The notes under the pieces were generated by a model. That model was not told the origin of the DNA and ran no database searches. It saw nothing but the letters and a program-made list of their open reading frames with translations. The position numbers and the translations under genes are program-made. Shown piece by piece: positions 8,253-17,178 of a DNA stretch of 64,000 nucleotides; the stretch's first letter is position 1; every line of letters begins with the position of its first letter. The stretch covers positions 1,031,050 to 1,095,049 of the forward strand of contig NZ_LT732526.1 of the NCBI RefSeq assembly GCF_900155545.1, in the 5' to 3' direction. Source of the stretch: Clostridium sp. Marseille-P2415 (GTDB lineage Bacteria; Bacillota; Clostridia; Lachnospirales; Lachnospiraceae).

Positions 8253-8372
8253 ATGGTACTATTTTCTGAATTGCATACACAGATTGAAACAGATAAAAAA
8301 ATCGGAGAGATTGCGAATCTCTCCGGTTTCAATAAAATCAGCTACTATAATCGGGTATTTTTTACTTTCCGG
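8253..8372 (+). pseudogene. Remnant of an AraC-family regulator C-terminus
   Basis: In the plus frame beginning at 8253 the text TDKKIGEIANLSG followed by FNKISYYNRVFF fits the second helix-turn-helix of AraC proteins almost perfectly (I..IA...GF....Y..RVF). The usual upstream part of the domain is missing, and the frame continues as unrelated sequence into the end of etfA. The fragment is therefore a decayed gene end. The palindromic part of this coding sequence is the terminator of the butyrate operon on the other strand. It may instead be a chance match, but the run of conserved positions is long. Confidence 0.5.
8294..8325 (-). terminator. Rho-independent terminator of the butyrate operon
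   Basis: On the minus strand, 37 nt after the etfA stop, CGGAGAGATT and AATCTCTCCG form a 10-bp perfect stem around a three-base loop and are followed by ATTTTTTTAT. This ends the thl-crt-hbd-bcd-etfB-etfA transcript. The stem coincides with the AraC remnant on the plus strand. Confidence 0.9.
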
Positions 8373-9405
8373 CCTTTGCAGCCAGAAGCTGCTTCGTCAT
8401 CTCCGGTACTATTTTCTTCCAATCTCCAACAATACCGTAATCAGCGACCTCAAAAATGGGAGCGCTCTCATCCTTATTGATTGCAATAATCAGATCAGAC
8501 TCTTCCATGCCTGCCACATGCTGAATCGCCCCGGAAATTCCAATCGCAATATATACATTGGGGCGAACCGTCCTGCCGGTCTGGCCGACCTGCATATCCT
8601 TCGGCTTCCAGCCCGCATCCACAACGGCTCGTGAGCAGCTGACCTCACCTCCGAGTGCGCCGGCCAATTCTTCCAGAACACGGAAGTTTTCCGGGCATCC
8701 CATGCCGCGTCCGCCTGACACGAGGATATTGGCATCCATGATATCCACTGTTTCATTTACAGATTTGACAACATCCAGGATCTCTACATAATTCCGGTTC
8801 TGTGTAAAGCCCGGATTAAACGCTTCAACCGAAGCCTTTGCCCCGTCTATTCTTTCGATCGCACGCATCACGCCCGGACGGACCGTAGCCATCTGAGGAC
8901 GGTGGTTCGGGCAGGCGATGGTAGCTATGGTATTGCCGCCAAAAGCCGGTCGTGTCATCAGAAGCTGATTATGCTTCTGCTCCCTGCCAGAGATCGGATT
9001 CAGCGGGAAATCCCCGATTTCCAGTTTCGTACAATCAGCCGTAAGCCCTGTAGCAACTCTGGCGGACACCCGCGGCCCCAAGTCCCTTCCAATGGCAGTT
9101 GCTCCTATCAAAACAATTTCCGGCTTATAGTTCCTGATCACGGAAGCAAGAGCATGGGCATAGGGCTCCGTCCTGTAATCTTTCAGCTCCGGATCATCCA
9201 CCACAATGACCTTTTGTGCTCCATATGCAGCCAGTTCATCAGCCAGTCCCTTAACGCCGGATCCAATAAGCACTGCTGTTACATCAGTATTTAAATCCTC
9301 TGCAAGATCTTTTGCTTTCCCAAGTAATTCGAAAGCAATGCAGTTTAATTGATTGTCCGCCTGCTGCGCAAAAATATATACGCCTCTATATTCTTCTAAC
9401 CCCAT
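8362..9405 (-). CDS. etfA: Electron transfer flavoprotein alpha subunit
   Basis: EtfA (347 aa) carries the FAD domain of the flavoprotein that pairs with EtfB and butyryl-CoA dehydrogenase, the bifurcating complex of butyrate producers. The C-terminal FAD signature is clear: GRGMG, VGQTGRTVRPNVYIAIGISGAIQH and AINKDESAPIFEVADYGIVGD. The N-terminal half is the usual Rossmann-like Etf domain (LIGATAIGRDLGPRVSARVATGLTADCT). The ATG at 9405 follows AAAGGTGGTGA; the longer frame opens with a TTG that lacks a ribosome binding site. It is the last gene of the operon. Confidence 0.96.
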   Translation of the reverse strand: MGLEEYRGVYIFAQQADNQLNCIAFELLGKAKDLAEDLNTDVTAVLIGSGVKGLADELAAYGAQKVIVVDDPELKDYRTEPYAHALASVIRNYKPEIVLIGATAIGRDLGPRVSARVATGLTADCTKLEIGDFPLNPISGREQKHNQLLMTRPAFGGNTIATIACPNHRPQMATVRPGVMRAIERIDGAKASVEAFNPGFTQNRNYVEILDVVKSVNETVDIMDANILVSGGRGMGCPENFRVLEELAGALGGEVSCSRAVVDAGWKPKDMQVGQTGRTVRPNVYIAIGISGAIQHVAGMEESDLIIAINKDESAPIFEVADYGIVGDWKKIVPEMTKQLLAAKAGK

Positions 9406-9429
9406 TCTGTTCACCACCTTTCTTTTCAA

Positions 9430-10212
9430 TTAAATGATATGCCTTTCAGTTAATTTTCCCATAATATATGCGACGGATTCCTGTGGATCTAAGTTCACCA
9501 CTTCTCCTTTTCCTTTTCTCACTTTATCGGAAGCCTTGGCAATCTGGGTAGGAGAACCTTTTAATCCAATGTTACTGTCAGACACATCTTTTAGATCCTG
9601 TCTTCCCCATACCGTGATGTCCGCATCATAAGCATCAAATATCCCGCCGGGAGTCATGTAACGGGGCTTATTTAATTCTGAGAGTGCTGTGATGAGGCAG
9701 GGCATCTTTGCCTTGAGAACGTGGTATCTGTCCTCAAACTGCCGCTCGACAATAACGCTGTCACCTTCCATTTGGATTTTCTGGGCATAGGAGATGACCG
9801 GAATATTCAAATGCTCGGAAATCTGAGGCCCGACCTGGGCCGTATCTCCATCAATGGCCTGACGTCCTGTAATGATCAAATCATATTCCAGGTTTCTGAT
9901 CGCACCGGCCAATGTTGAGGAGGTGGCCCATGTATCGGCTCCTCCCAATACCCTGTCGGTTATTAAAATCCCTTTATCCGCCCCCATGGCCAATGCCTCG
10001 CGCAAGACTTCATCCGCTTTAGGAAGCCCCATGGTGATCGCTGTTACTTCTGCCCCGTATTGTTCTTTTAATCTTAAGGCTGCCTCAAGTCCTGCTTTAT
10101 CATCCGGATTCATGATCGCTGACATTGCACCTCGGTCCAGAGTACCATCCGGATTGAATTTTACCCCGGTTTTTGTATCAGGTACCTGTTTTATACAAAC
10201 AACAATTTTCAT
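9430..10212 (-). CDS. etfB: Electron transfer flavoprotein beta subunit
   Basis: EtfB (260 aa) begins MKIVVCIKQVPDTK and shows the family signature LAMGADKGILITD and the segment ITGRQAIDGDTAQVGPQISEHL. With EtfA it forms the heterodimer that takes electrons from NADH and passes them to crotonyl-CoA and, in clostridial Bcd/Etf complexes, to ferredoxin. AGGAGG precedes the ATG. It lies between bcd and etfA in the conserved clostridial order. Confidence 0.96.
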   Translation of the reverse strand: MKIVVCIKQVPDTKTGVKFNPDGTLDRGAMSAIMNPDDKAGLEAALRLKEQYGAEVTAITMGLPKADEVLREALAMGADKGILITDRVLGGADTWATSSTLAGAIRNLEYDLIITGRQAIDGDTAQVGPQISEHLNIPVISYAQKIQMEGDSVIVERQFEDRYHVLKAKMPCLITALSELNKPRYMTPGGIFDAYDADITVWGRQDLKDVSDSNIGLKGSPTQIAKASDKVRKGKGEVVNLDPQESVAYIMGKLTERHII

Positions 10213-10223
10213 GACAAGTCCTC

Positions 10224-11375
10224 CTATTTCAAAATATCCCCGGAAATAACCATACGCTGAACTTCCGAGGTCCCTTCGTAGATTTCCGTAATCTTAGCAT
10301 CACGCATCATGCGCTCCACACCATAATCCCTGATATATCCGTAACCGCCATGAAGCTGGACAGCCTCTGTCGTCACATCCATAGCAGCTTCAGTGGCGTA
10401 TAATTTCGCCATAGCCGCCTCTACGCTGTATATCTTCTGGGTAGCCTTTGCCATGGCCGCCTTATATACAAGCATCTTTGCTGCTTCAACCTTTGTTGCC
10501 ATATCAGCCAACTGAAACTGAGTATTCTGGAACTGGCCGATGGTACGGCCAAACTGTTTTCTTTCCTTAACATATTTTACAGCGGATTCAAGCGCTCCTT
10601 CCGCAAGCCCCAGGGCCTGGGCGGCAATACCGATGCGTCCGCCGTCCAGGGTATGCATGGCAATATTAAAACCTTTTCCCTGCAATCCCAATAGGTTTTC
10701 TTTCGGAATGCGGCAGTCAGTAAAAATCAATTCGTAGGTTGAGGAACCACGGATACCCATTTTCTTTTCTTTTGTTCCAAAATAAAAGCCAGGTGTGCCC
10801 TTTTCCACGATAAAAGAAGAAATTTCCTTCAGTTTTTTCCCCCGCTTTTCAATTATACCGGTCACAGCAATGATGATGTAAACATCTGCCTCTTTTCCAT
10901 TGGTGATAAAACATTTGGAACCATTTAACACCCACTGATCCCCATCTAAAACTGCTTTTGTCTGCTGTCCCTGAGCGTCGGTTCCAGCCCCTGGTTCCGT
11001 CAGTCCGAAAGCACCAAGCTTTCTTCCGGAAGCAAGATCGGGAACGTATTTCTGTTTCTGTGCATCCGTACCATATGTAAGAATCGGATCAATACACAGG
11101 GATGTATGGGCGGATACAATAACAGAAGTGGTTGCGCATACCCTGGCAAGCTCCTCCACACACATTACGTATGTAAGAGGATCGCAGCCCTGACCTCCAT
11201 ATTCCTTCGGAACCGGGATACCCAGCATGCCATACTTTGCCAGTTTTTCTACCGTTGATCCCGGAAATTCCTCTGTCTCGTCAACTTCCTGTGCCAATGG
11301 CTTTACTTCATTTTCGGCAAAGCTCCTGTACAGGGATTGTGCGAGAAGATGTTTTTTTGATAAACTAAAGTCCAT
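10224..11375 (-). CDS. bcd: Butyryl-CoA dehydrogenase (acyl-CoA dehydrogenase)
   Basis: A 383-aa acyl-CoA dehydrogenase that reduces crotonyl-CoA to butyryl-CoA. FAD and substrate motifs are present (AFGLTEPGAGTDAQG, CFITNGKEADVYI) as is the catalytic base Glu367 in EIYEGTSEVQR. The ATG at 11375 is used because GGAGG lies eight bases upstream; the in-frame ATG at 11390 overlaps that site. Together with etfB and etfA downstream it would form the Bcd-Etf complex. Specificity for C4 is inferred from the operon. Confidence 0.95.
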   Translation of the reverse strand: MDFSLSKKHLLAQSLYRSFAENEVKPLAQEVDETEEFPGSTVEKLAKYGMLGIPVPKEYGGQGCDPLTYVMCVEELARVCATTSVIVSAHTSLCIDPILTYGTDAQKQKYVPDLASGRKLGAFGLTEPGAGTDAQGQQTKAVLDGDQWVLNGSKCFITNGKEADVYIIIAVTGIIEKRGKKLKEISSFIVEKGTPGFYFGTKEKKMGIRGSSTYELIFTDCRIPKENLLGLQGKGFNIAMHTLDGGRIGIAAQALGLAEGALESAVKYVKERKQFGRTIGQFQNTQFQLADMATKVEAAKMLVYKAAMAKATQKIYSVEAAMAKLYATEAAMDVTTEAVQLHGGYGYIRDYGVERMMRDAKITEIYEGTSEVQRMVISGDILK

Positions 11376-11401
11376 GTTCTGCTCCTCCATTTTCTAATTG
11401 C

Positions 11402-11444
11402 ATTATCCAGCCTGATTCAGTTTTTTTGAAGGAGGCTGGATAAT
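11402..11444 (-). other. Hairpin between hbd and bcd inside the operon
   Basis: ATTATCCAGCCT and AGGCTGGATAAT form a perfect 12-bp stem with a loop of about 19 nt. On the transcript it lies just after the hbd stop and ends about 20 nt before the bcd ribosome binding site. No U-run follows, so it is not a standard terminator. It may protect the end of one mRNA segment or tune the hbd/bcd ratio. Confidence 0.7.
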
Positions 11445-11449
11445 TTCAG

Positions 11450-12289
11450 TTATTTTCTATAATCGTAAAAACCCATACCGGTTTTTTGGCCCAATTTGCC
11501 GCCGCGTACCATTTTTCTTAACAGCGGATGAGGGCGGTACTTTGGGTCTCCGGTTTCTGCCTGAAGCACTTCCATGATGGCAAGCACCACATCAAGGCCG
11601 ATCAAGTCGCCTAAGGCCAGCGGTCCCATTGGATGATTCGCCCCCAGTTTCATCGCATTATCAATGCCTTGAGCGCTGGCAATCCCATCTGCATAGATAC
11701 CAATTCCCTCATTGATCATGGGGATGAGAATCCTGTTTACTACAAATCCGGCTGCTTCTTCTACCTGTACCGGAACCTTACCGATCTCCTCCGCTATTTT
11801 CTTGATGATGTCAACCGTCTCCGCCGGGGTATTTAAGCCTGCTGTCACCTCCACCAGCTTCATGACCGGTGCAGGATTGAAAAAGTGCATACCTGCAACC
11901 GGCCGGTCAAGCCCGGCACCGATTTCCGTGATCGAGAGCGATGAGGTATTTGTTGCAAACAAACAGTCCTTTTTACAAATGTCCTGAAGTTCCTTAAAAG
12001 TCTGTTTTTTGATGGCCAGATTCTCTACAGCCGCTTCCACAACCAGATCACAGTCCGTACAAATATCCTTTACGCCTGTTGTAATCCTTGACAGAGCCGC
12101 ATCTGCCGCTTCCTGTGTCATCTTGCCTTTGGCAATCCTCTTTTCAAAACCACGGGCAATCTTTTTCTTTCCATTTGAAGCGAATTCTTCGTTAATATCG
12201 CATAAGCACACTTCATATTCTTCTACCTGGGCAAATGCCTGGGCAATTCCTGAACCCATAGTTCCGGCACCAATAATGCCAACCTTCAT
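11450..12289 (-). CDS. hbd: 3-Hydroxybutyryl-CoA dehydrogenase
   Basis: A 279-aa NAD(P)-dependent dehydrogenase that reduces acetoacetyl-CoA to 3-hydroxybutyryl-CoA. The Rossmann motif [12 protein letters not shown] starts at residue 6. The family signature follows further on ([14 protein letters not shown], then the catalytic His in [16 protein letters not shown]), with the C-terminal domain closing in [12 protein letters not shown]. The length is typical of the clostridial single-function enzyme. AAGGAGG precedes the ATG. Confidence 0.96.
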   Translation of the reverse strand: MKVGIIGAGTMGSGIAQAFAQVEEYEVCLCDINEEFASNGKKKIARGFEKRIAKGKMTQEAADAALSRITTGVKDICTDCDLVVEAAVENLAIKKQTFKELQDICKKDCLFATNTSSLSITEIGAGLDRPVAGMHFFNPAPVMKLVEVTAGLNTPAETVDIIKKIAEEIGKVPVQVEEAAGFVVNRILIPMINEGIGIYADGIASAQGIDNAMKLGANHPMGPLALGDLIGLDVVLAIMEVLQAETGDPKYRPHPLLRKMVRGGKLGQKTGMGFYDYRK

Positions 12290-12342
12290 GATGTAGTCCT
12301 CCTTAAACTTTTATATGTATCCGGGCCAACCGCTCCGTGTTC

Positions 12343-13119
12343 TTATTTATTAATGAAATTTTTTTCTTTTCTCTTTTCAAGAAATGAGCTCATCCCTTCT
12401 TTCTGGTCATGGGTTTCAAAGCAGGCACCAAACAGCTTTTCTTCTATCACGATTGCCTGGTCCATGTTCATCTGAAGGCCGTCATTCATTGCCTTCTTGC
12501 AATTTCTCACTGCAATCGGCCCATTTTTTGCAATTTCCTCTGCCATCTTCCTGGCCGCTCCCAGAAGTTCCTCCTGCGGATATACGGCATTTACAAGGCC
12601 GATCCTGTAAGCTTCTTCTGCCTTTATATTTCTTGCAGTATAAATCATCTGTTTTGCCATACCCACTCCGATGATCCTCTCCAGCCTCTGAGTTCCGCCA
12701 AAGCCGGGAGTAATGCCCAGCCCAGCCTCAGGCTGACCGAATACCGCGTTGTCGGAACAGATGCGAATATCGCAGCTTAAGGATATTTCGCAGCCGCCTC
12801 CAAGAGCATATCCATTGACTGCCGCTATGACCGGAACCGGAAATGTTTCCAGTCTGCGGAATACTTCATTTCCTTTTTTTCCGAGCGCTTCTCCTTCCTC
12901 CCTGGTCAGAGTACTCATCTCGGCGATGTCCGCACCGGCCACAAAAGATTTATCTCCGGCCCCTGTAATAATCAAAGCTCTGACCGTATCTAGATCAACG
13001 CTGTTAAGGGCCATATCAAGTTCTTCCAAAACCTGTTTGTTTAACGCGTTCAACGCTTTGGGACGGTTGATCGTAATGATTCCCACCTGTCCTTCCGCCT
13101 CATACATAATAAACTCCAT
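12343..13119 (-). CDS. crt: Crotonase (3-hydroxybutyryl-CoA dehydratase)
   Basis: A 258-aa enoyl-CoA hydratase of the crotonase fold that dehydrates 3-hydroxybutyryl-CoA to crotonyl-CoA. The oxyanion-hole segment AGADIAEM, the signature AAVNGYALGGGCEISLSCDIRI and the two catalytic glutamates (in GGGCE and FGQPEAGLGITPG) are all present. It lies between thl and hbd; the intergenic gaps of about 50-60 bp contain only ribosome binding sites. Confidence 0.95.
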   Translation of the reverse strand: MEFIMYEAEGQVGIITINRPKALNALNKQVLEELDMALNSVDLDTVRALIITGAGDKSFVAGADIAEMSTLTREEGEALGKKGNEVFRRLETFPVPVIAAVNGYALGGGCEISLSCDIRICSDNAVFGQPEAGLGITPGFGGTQRLERIIGVGMAKQMIYTARNIKAEEAYRIGLVNAVYPQEELLGAARKMAEEIAKNGPIAVRNCKKAMNDGLQMNMDQAIVIEEKLFGACFETHDQKEGMSSFLEKRKEKNFINK

Positions 13120-13181
13120 ACTTTTAACACCTCAATTTTACTTTTCCTGATGATAGTTCCCCTGCATAGATTCTTGATTTA

Positions 13182-14363
13182 TCAGTCACGTTCAACAATC
13201 GTCGCGCATCCCATGCCGCCGCCGATACAAAGGGTTGCCAGCCCCTTTTTCGCATCGCGTTTTTCCATTTCATGCAAAAGGGTAACAAGAATACGGCAGC
13301 CTGACGCACCTACCGGATGTCCAAGGGCGATTGCGCCTCCATTCACATTTACTTTTGACATATCAAATTTAAGTTCACGGGCTACCGCCAGGGACTGGGC
13401 TGCAAATGCCTCATTCGCCTCAATCAGATCGAAGTCCTTAATGTCCATTCCGGTCTTATCCATAACCTTCCTGGTGGCGGCCACCGGGCCTATGCCCATG
13501 ATTTCCGGAGCCACTCCGGCAAGAGCACCTGCTACCCATGTTGCCATCGGCTTAACTCCAAGCTCTTTTGCCTTTTCTTCACTCATCACCACGATAGCTG
13601 CCGCGCCATCATTGATACTGGATGCGTTTGCTGCTGTTACCATGCCGTCCTGTTTAAATGCCGGGCGCAGTTTTGCGATTCCTTCCTCTGTGGTTCCCGG
13701 ACGCAGGCCTTCATCCGTATCAAATACGATTGTTTCTTTTTTCTTCTTGATTTCCACCGGAACGATTTCATCTTTGAACCGGCCGGATTCCGAAGCCGCG
13801 CATGCTTTCTGCTGGCTGGAAGCGGCGAACCTGTCAAGTTCTTCCCTTTTAAGCCCCCATTTTTCACCTACATTTTCAGCTGTTATTCCCATATGGTAAT
13901 CATGAAAGGCATCCCATAATGCATCATTTACCATGCTGTCAATAATTTGTCCATTGTTCATACGGTAACCGAAACGCGCATTTTTTAAAAGATACGGAGC
14001 AAAAGACATATTTTCCGTACCTCCTGCAACTACAATGTCCGCTTCCCCGCACATAATCAACTGAGCTGCCAAATTAACGCAATTTAAACCGGAACCACAT
14101 ACAACATTAACGGTAACTGCCGGAGTCTCAACCGGAATCCCTGCTTTCAGGGAAGCCTGACGGGCAACGTTCTGTCCCAAACCAGCCTGGATGACACATC
14201 CCATATATACATGATCAACCTGCTCCGGCTTAACGCCTGCCCTCTTCAAGGCCTCCCTGATGACGATTGCTCCCAGTTCCTGGGGCGGAACCGTACTTAA
14301 AGCTCCTCCCATGCTTCCGATCGCAGTACGGCAAGCGCCTGCTAAAACAATTTTTTTTGCCAT
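13182..14363 (-). CDS. thlA: Acetyl-CoA acetyltransferase (thiolase)
   Basis: A 393-aa thiolase that condenses two acetyl-CoA to acetoacetyl-CoA, the first step to butyryl-CoA. The nucleophile Cys89 lies in NVVCGSG, the histidine in [16 protein letters not shown], and the second cysteine in CIGGGMGCA near the C-terminus. GAGGAGG precedes the ATG. It is the first gene of the core operon and begins 72 bases after the LysR gene. Whether it has its own promoter could not be settled from this short gap. Confidence 0.95.
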   Translation of the reverse strand: MAKKIVLAGACRTAIGSMGGALSTVPPQELGAIVIREALKRAGVKPEQVDHVYMGCVIQAGLGQNVARQASLKAGIPVETPAVTVNVVCGSGLNCVNLAAQLIMCGEADIVVAGGTENMSFAPYLLKNARFGYRMNNGQIIDSMVNDALWDAFHDYHMGITAENVGEKWGLKREELDRFAASSQQKACAASESGRFKDEIVPVEIKKKKETIVFDTDEGLRPGTTEEGIAKLRPAFKQDGMVTAANASSINDGAAAIVVMSEEKAKELGVKPMATWVAGALAGVAPEIMGIGPVAATRKVMDKTGMDIKDFDLIEANEAFAAQSLAVARELKFDMSKVNVNGGAIALGHPVGASGCRILVTLLHEMEKRDAKKGLATLCIGGGMGCATIVERD

Positions 14364-14435
14364 TTGTAATCCTCCTCTTAAATTAGATATATTAAAATGT
14401 TCTTACAATTACCATAACCATAACCTGTTCTCCCG

Positions 14436-15335
14436 TTACTGCTGCTGCACTTTACCTTCCAGCATATACTGCAGCTGTTTTGCAGCCGAACTTAAAGGGC
14501 TTCGGTTATCGCTGACTATACAGATGTACCGTTCTGGTATCCGTTCGTACAGCTTTATCTCTACGATTTCACCTTCCTCAAGCGCCGGCTGGGCCAGCTC
14601 TTCGGGAACAAATCCGATCCCTAAGTTTTTCGCGATTACCGGAAGAACCATATCAATTGCAGCCACCTCAATGGCCGGCTGCATCGTCAAACCACAAGAA
14701 TGGTAAAATTCCTGAAAAAAGGCAAAGGTGGTTGTAGTGCTGGACATGGTAATCAGCGGAAGCTTCGCAAGCTCCGAAAGATACATGGTCCCGGTGCCGT
14801 ATTCCGCATACCTGCTTCCTCCCACCAATATGCTGTTAAAGGGTTTCACTTTAACAGCCTTTAATGTCAGATTACAGTCAAACGGCGTTGTGATAATGGC
14901 CAGATCAATCTTGCCGGCTTTCAGTTCGTTCAACGTCTGCGGTGTATTATAATTAAAAATGTTCAGCTTGACCTGTGGAAACCGTTCCTGAAACCGGTTC
15001 AGTACTGTTAACAGATAGGTGTGCATGGCCATCTGCGTAGCTCCCACGTTAATACACTCATGCTGTTCTCCCAGGCTCTCTCTTAACGCTTCTTCCCCTT
15101 GAATCAGTTTTTTGCAGGCAGGAGCAACATAACTGTAAAGCAGTTCTCCCTCAGTAGTCAGAGTAACGCCTTTTCTTGACCGTATAAACAGCTTGCAGCC
15201 CAATGCGTTTTCAAGATTATGCATGTAACATGTAATAGATGGCTGGCTTGTTAAAAGGGCGTTTGCAGCCCTTGTGAAATTTTGATACTTTGCTACATAA
15301 TAGAAAATTTTATAATATTCATAATTAGCAGTCAT
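14436..15335 (-). CDS. LysR family transcriptional regulator
   Basis: A 299-aa LysR regulator. The N-terminal helix-turn-helix (YYVAKYQNFTRAANALLTSQPSITCYMHNLENALG, then LFIRSRKGVTLTTEG) is intact and is followed by the effector-binding domain (about residues 90-295). It lies between the CoA-transferase and thl, all in one direction. It probably regulates the CoA-transferase/butyryl-CoA genes in response to a pathway metabolite, but effector and targets are not visible. The 148-bp gap upstream contains small CTATCAGTAG-like dyads that could be its own site. Confidence 0.92.
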   Translation of the reverse strand: MTANYEYYKIFYYVAKYQNFTRAANALLTSQPSITCYMHNLENALGCKLFIRSRKGVTLTTEGELLYSYVAPACKKLIQGEEALRESLGEQHECINVGATQMAMHTYLLTVLNRFQERFPQVKLNIFNYNTPQTLNELKAGKIDLAIITTPFDCNLTLKAVKVKPFNSILVGGSRYAEYGTGTMYLSELAKLPLITMSSTTTTFAFFQEFYHSCGLTMQPAIEVAAIDMVLPVIAKNLGIGFVPEELAQPALEEGEIVEIKLYERIPERYICIVSDNRSPLSSAAKQLQYMLEGKVQQQ

Positions 15336-15483
15336 ACCAATTGCTTCCTTCTCCCATATTTTTTGCCTGTCTGCTATTCCTGATTGACAAGCTTTCTACT
15401 GATAGACTATTTCAAAAGAAGGTTCATTATGAATAACCACGATGAGAAAGTATGCCGCTTAAATATCGCTCCAATCCGTTTTT

Positions 15484-16800
15484 CTACACCTTCCGATATT
15501 TTTCAGCAAACCGTTTTTCAAATTCTTCCGCAAGGACGTCCTTAAACTCAGGGGCTGCGATTCGGATGAGCTGGCGGGCTCTGTCTCTCAGCGTATGCCC
15601 TTTCATCCTGGCAATTCCGTATTCCGTCACGATATAGTCCACATCATTTCTGCATGTCGTTACGGTTGCACCCTGGGTCAAAAACGGCACGATCTTTGAA
15701 ACGGTTCCTTTCCTGGCCGTCGAGGGAAAGGCGAGGATGGAACGCCCTCCTTTTGAAAAGGAAGCTCCGCGGATAAAGTCCACCTGTCCGCCGACCCCGG
15801 AAAACTGTTTCAGTCCCATGGCTTCCGAACATGCCTCTCCCATTAAATTCACTTCCACAGATGAATTAATGGATACCAGATTGTCATTGCGGCCAATTAC
15901 CACAGGGTTATTGACATAATCTACAGGAGCCATATAAATGCACGGGTTATCATCTGCGAAATCATATAACCGCCTGCTTCCCATGAGGAATGACACTACC
16001 ATCTTATCCCGGTTAAAATTCTTCGCCCTGCAGTTGATCACGCCTTTCTCGTATAAATCAACAACACCGTCCGATATCATTTCAGAATGGATCCCCAAAT
16101 CCTTTTTGTTGCCCAGGAATTTCAAAACCGCATCCGGAATCGCACCGATTCCCAGCTGCAGGCAATCTCCATCCTTTACTAAAAACGCAATATGTTCGCC
16201 GATGGCCATCTCCACATCCCCGATTTCAGGAATCGGCAGTTCCGGCACAGACGTGTCATCTTCTACGATCACATCAATATTACTGATATGTATAAAGCTG
16301 TCTCCCAGCGTCCGGGGCATATTGGTGTTCAATACCGCAATTACCTTTACCCCATCTATCTCTGCTGCAGGTTTTGTATAATCGCAGGATACGCCGAAGC
16401 TGCAGTAACCGTGCTCATCCGGCAGGGATAAGGTAGCCAGAAGTACATTAGGCTTTAACGAGTAACGGAACAGATCCGGAATCTGATAAAAAAAGCAAGG
16501 TGTAAAATCTCCCCGTCCGCTGTTTACACATTCCCTGGTTCTGACGCCTACAAATAAGCTGTTTTCTCTGAAATGTTTTTCCATTCCCGGCTGGGCGTAA
16601 AGAGAGTGCCCCATATCTACCTGCTGGTTAATTTCAATATCTTTCAGACCGGCCTTTACAGCATAATCTACCATTGCATCCACCAATTTTACAGGTTCCC
16701 CTGCCGCATGGCCGATTACCACCCTGTCGCCGGATTTTATGATTTTCACTGCTTCTTCCATGGTTTTAAGCTTTGATATGTACAGTTCTTTCCAATCCAT
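15484..16800 (-). CDS. Acetyl-CoA hydrolase/transferase family; 4-hydroxybutyrate or butyryl-CoA:acetate CoA-transferase
   Basis: A 438-aa CoA-transferase. It matches what I recall of Clostridium aminobutyricum AbfT along its length (MDWKELY start, LGIGAIPDAVLKFL, LGIHSEMISDGVVDLYE with the active-site glutamate, FSGVGGQVDFIRGAS, SKIVPFLTQGATVTT, DYIVTEYGIARMKG). It probably moves CoA between acetate and butyrate or hydroxybutyrate, closing the butyrate pathway. The exact substrate cannot be told from sequence. The ATG at 16800 follows GGGAGGTG; the longer frame has no such site. It is upstream of LysR and thl on the same strand. Confidence 0.9.
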   Translation of the reverse strand: MDWKELYISKLKTMEEAVKIIKSGDRVVIGHAAGEPVKLVDAMVDYAVKAGLKDIEINQQVDMGHSLYAQPGMEKHFRENSLFVGVRTRECVNSGRGDFTPCFFYQIPDLFRYSLKPNVLLATLSLPDEHGYCSFGVSCDYTKPAAEIDGVKVIAVLNTNMPRTLGDSFIHISNIDVIVEDDTSVPELPIPEIGDVEMAIGEHIAFLVKDGDCLQLGIGAIPDAVLKFLGNKKDLGIHSEMISDGVVDLYEKGVINCRAKNFNRDKMVVSFLMGSRRLYDFADDNPCIYMAPVDYVNNPVVIGRNDNLVSINSSVEVNLMGEACSEAMGLKQFSGVGGQVDFIRGASFSKGGRSILAFPSTARKGTVSKIVPFLTQGATVTTCRNDVDYIVTEYGIARMKGHTLRDRARQLIRIAAPEFKDVLAEEFEKRFAEKYRKV

Positions 16801-17030
16801 ACTTGCACACCTCCCTGGCAAAAATTACGACTTATTTAATGGTGAAAATTTTAACATTCTTTCTGCTTTTTATTTTAACTCCATTTATTATTAATGAAAA
16901 ATACTAATTATTTATCATGAACGATAGGATTTTCATATGACATTTGACATATTTTTGCTTTTAATTCCGTTTTAGAACCGTCATTTTCAATAAAATTCTT
17001 TTTGAATACAAAAATTCCGGCCATTTAGTT
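16801..17030 (-). promoter_or_regulatory. AT-rich leader/promoter region of the CoA-transferase gene
   Basis: No gene is visible here. On the minus strand it holds the ribosome binding site GGGAGGTG and AT-rich text with short dyads (ATATGTCAAATGTCATAT and CTATCGTTCATGATAA), the second of which has a LysR-like T-N11-A core. No promoter with good boxes and spacing was found, so the exact start of transcription is open. Confidence 0.3.
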
Positions 17031-17073
17031 AAAAAAATAGCAATCTTTAGACTTGTCAGGTTCCAAAGATTGC
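17031..17073 (-). terminator. Rho-independent terminator, possibly ending a small RNA
   Basis: On the minus strand GCAATCTTT and AAAGATTGC form a 9-bp stem with a loop of 16 nt, followed by TATTTTTTT. It lies about 55 nt beyond the terminator of the MarR gene, and in between two further small stems occur (GCCCtctGGGC and TGCGtagaCGCA). It is either a second back-up terminator or the 3' end of a short structured RNA (about 17031-17125). Confidence 0.65.
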
Positions 17074-17127
17074 GTCTACGCATCCTGCCCAGAGGGCTTT
17101 TTTATCTCAAAGGACGTAATTTTCCAT

Positions 17128-17157
17128 AAAAAAAACCGTCAGAATTAAACTGACGGT
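17128..17157 (-). terminator. Rho-independent terminator of the ABC exporter/marR operon
   Basis: ACCGTCAG and CTGACGGT form a perfect 8-bp stem around a seven-base loop and are followed on the minus strand by TTTTTTTATGG. It lies 21 nt after the marR stop. Confidence 0.9.
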
Positions 17158-17178
17158 CCATTTTATATAAAATATTTT

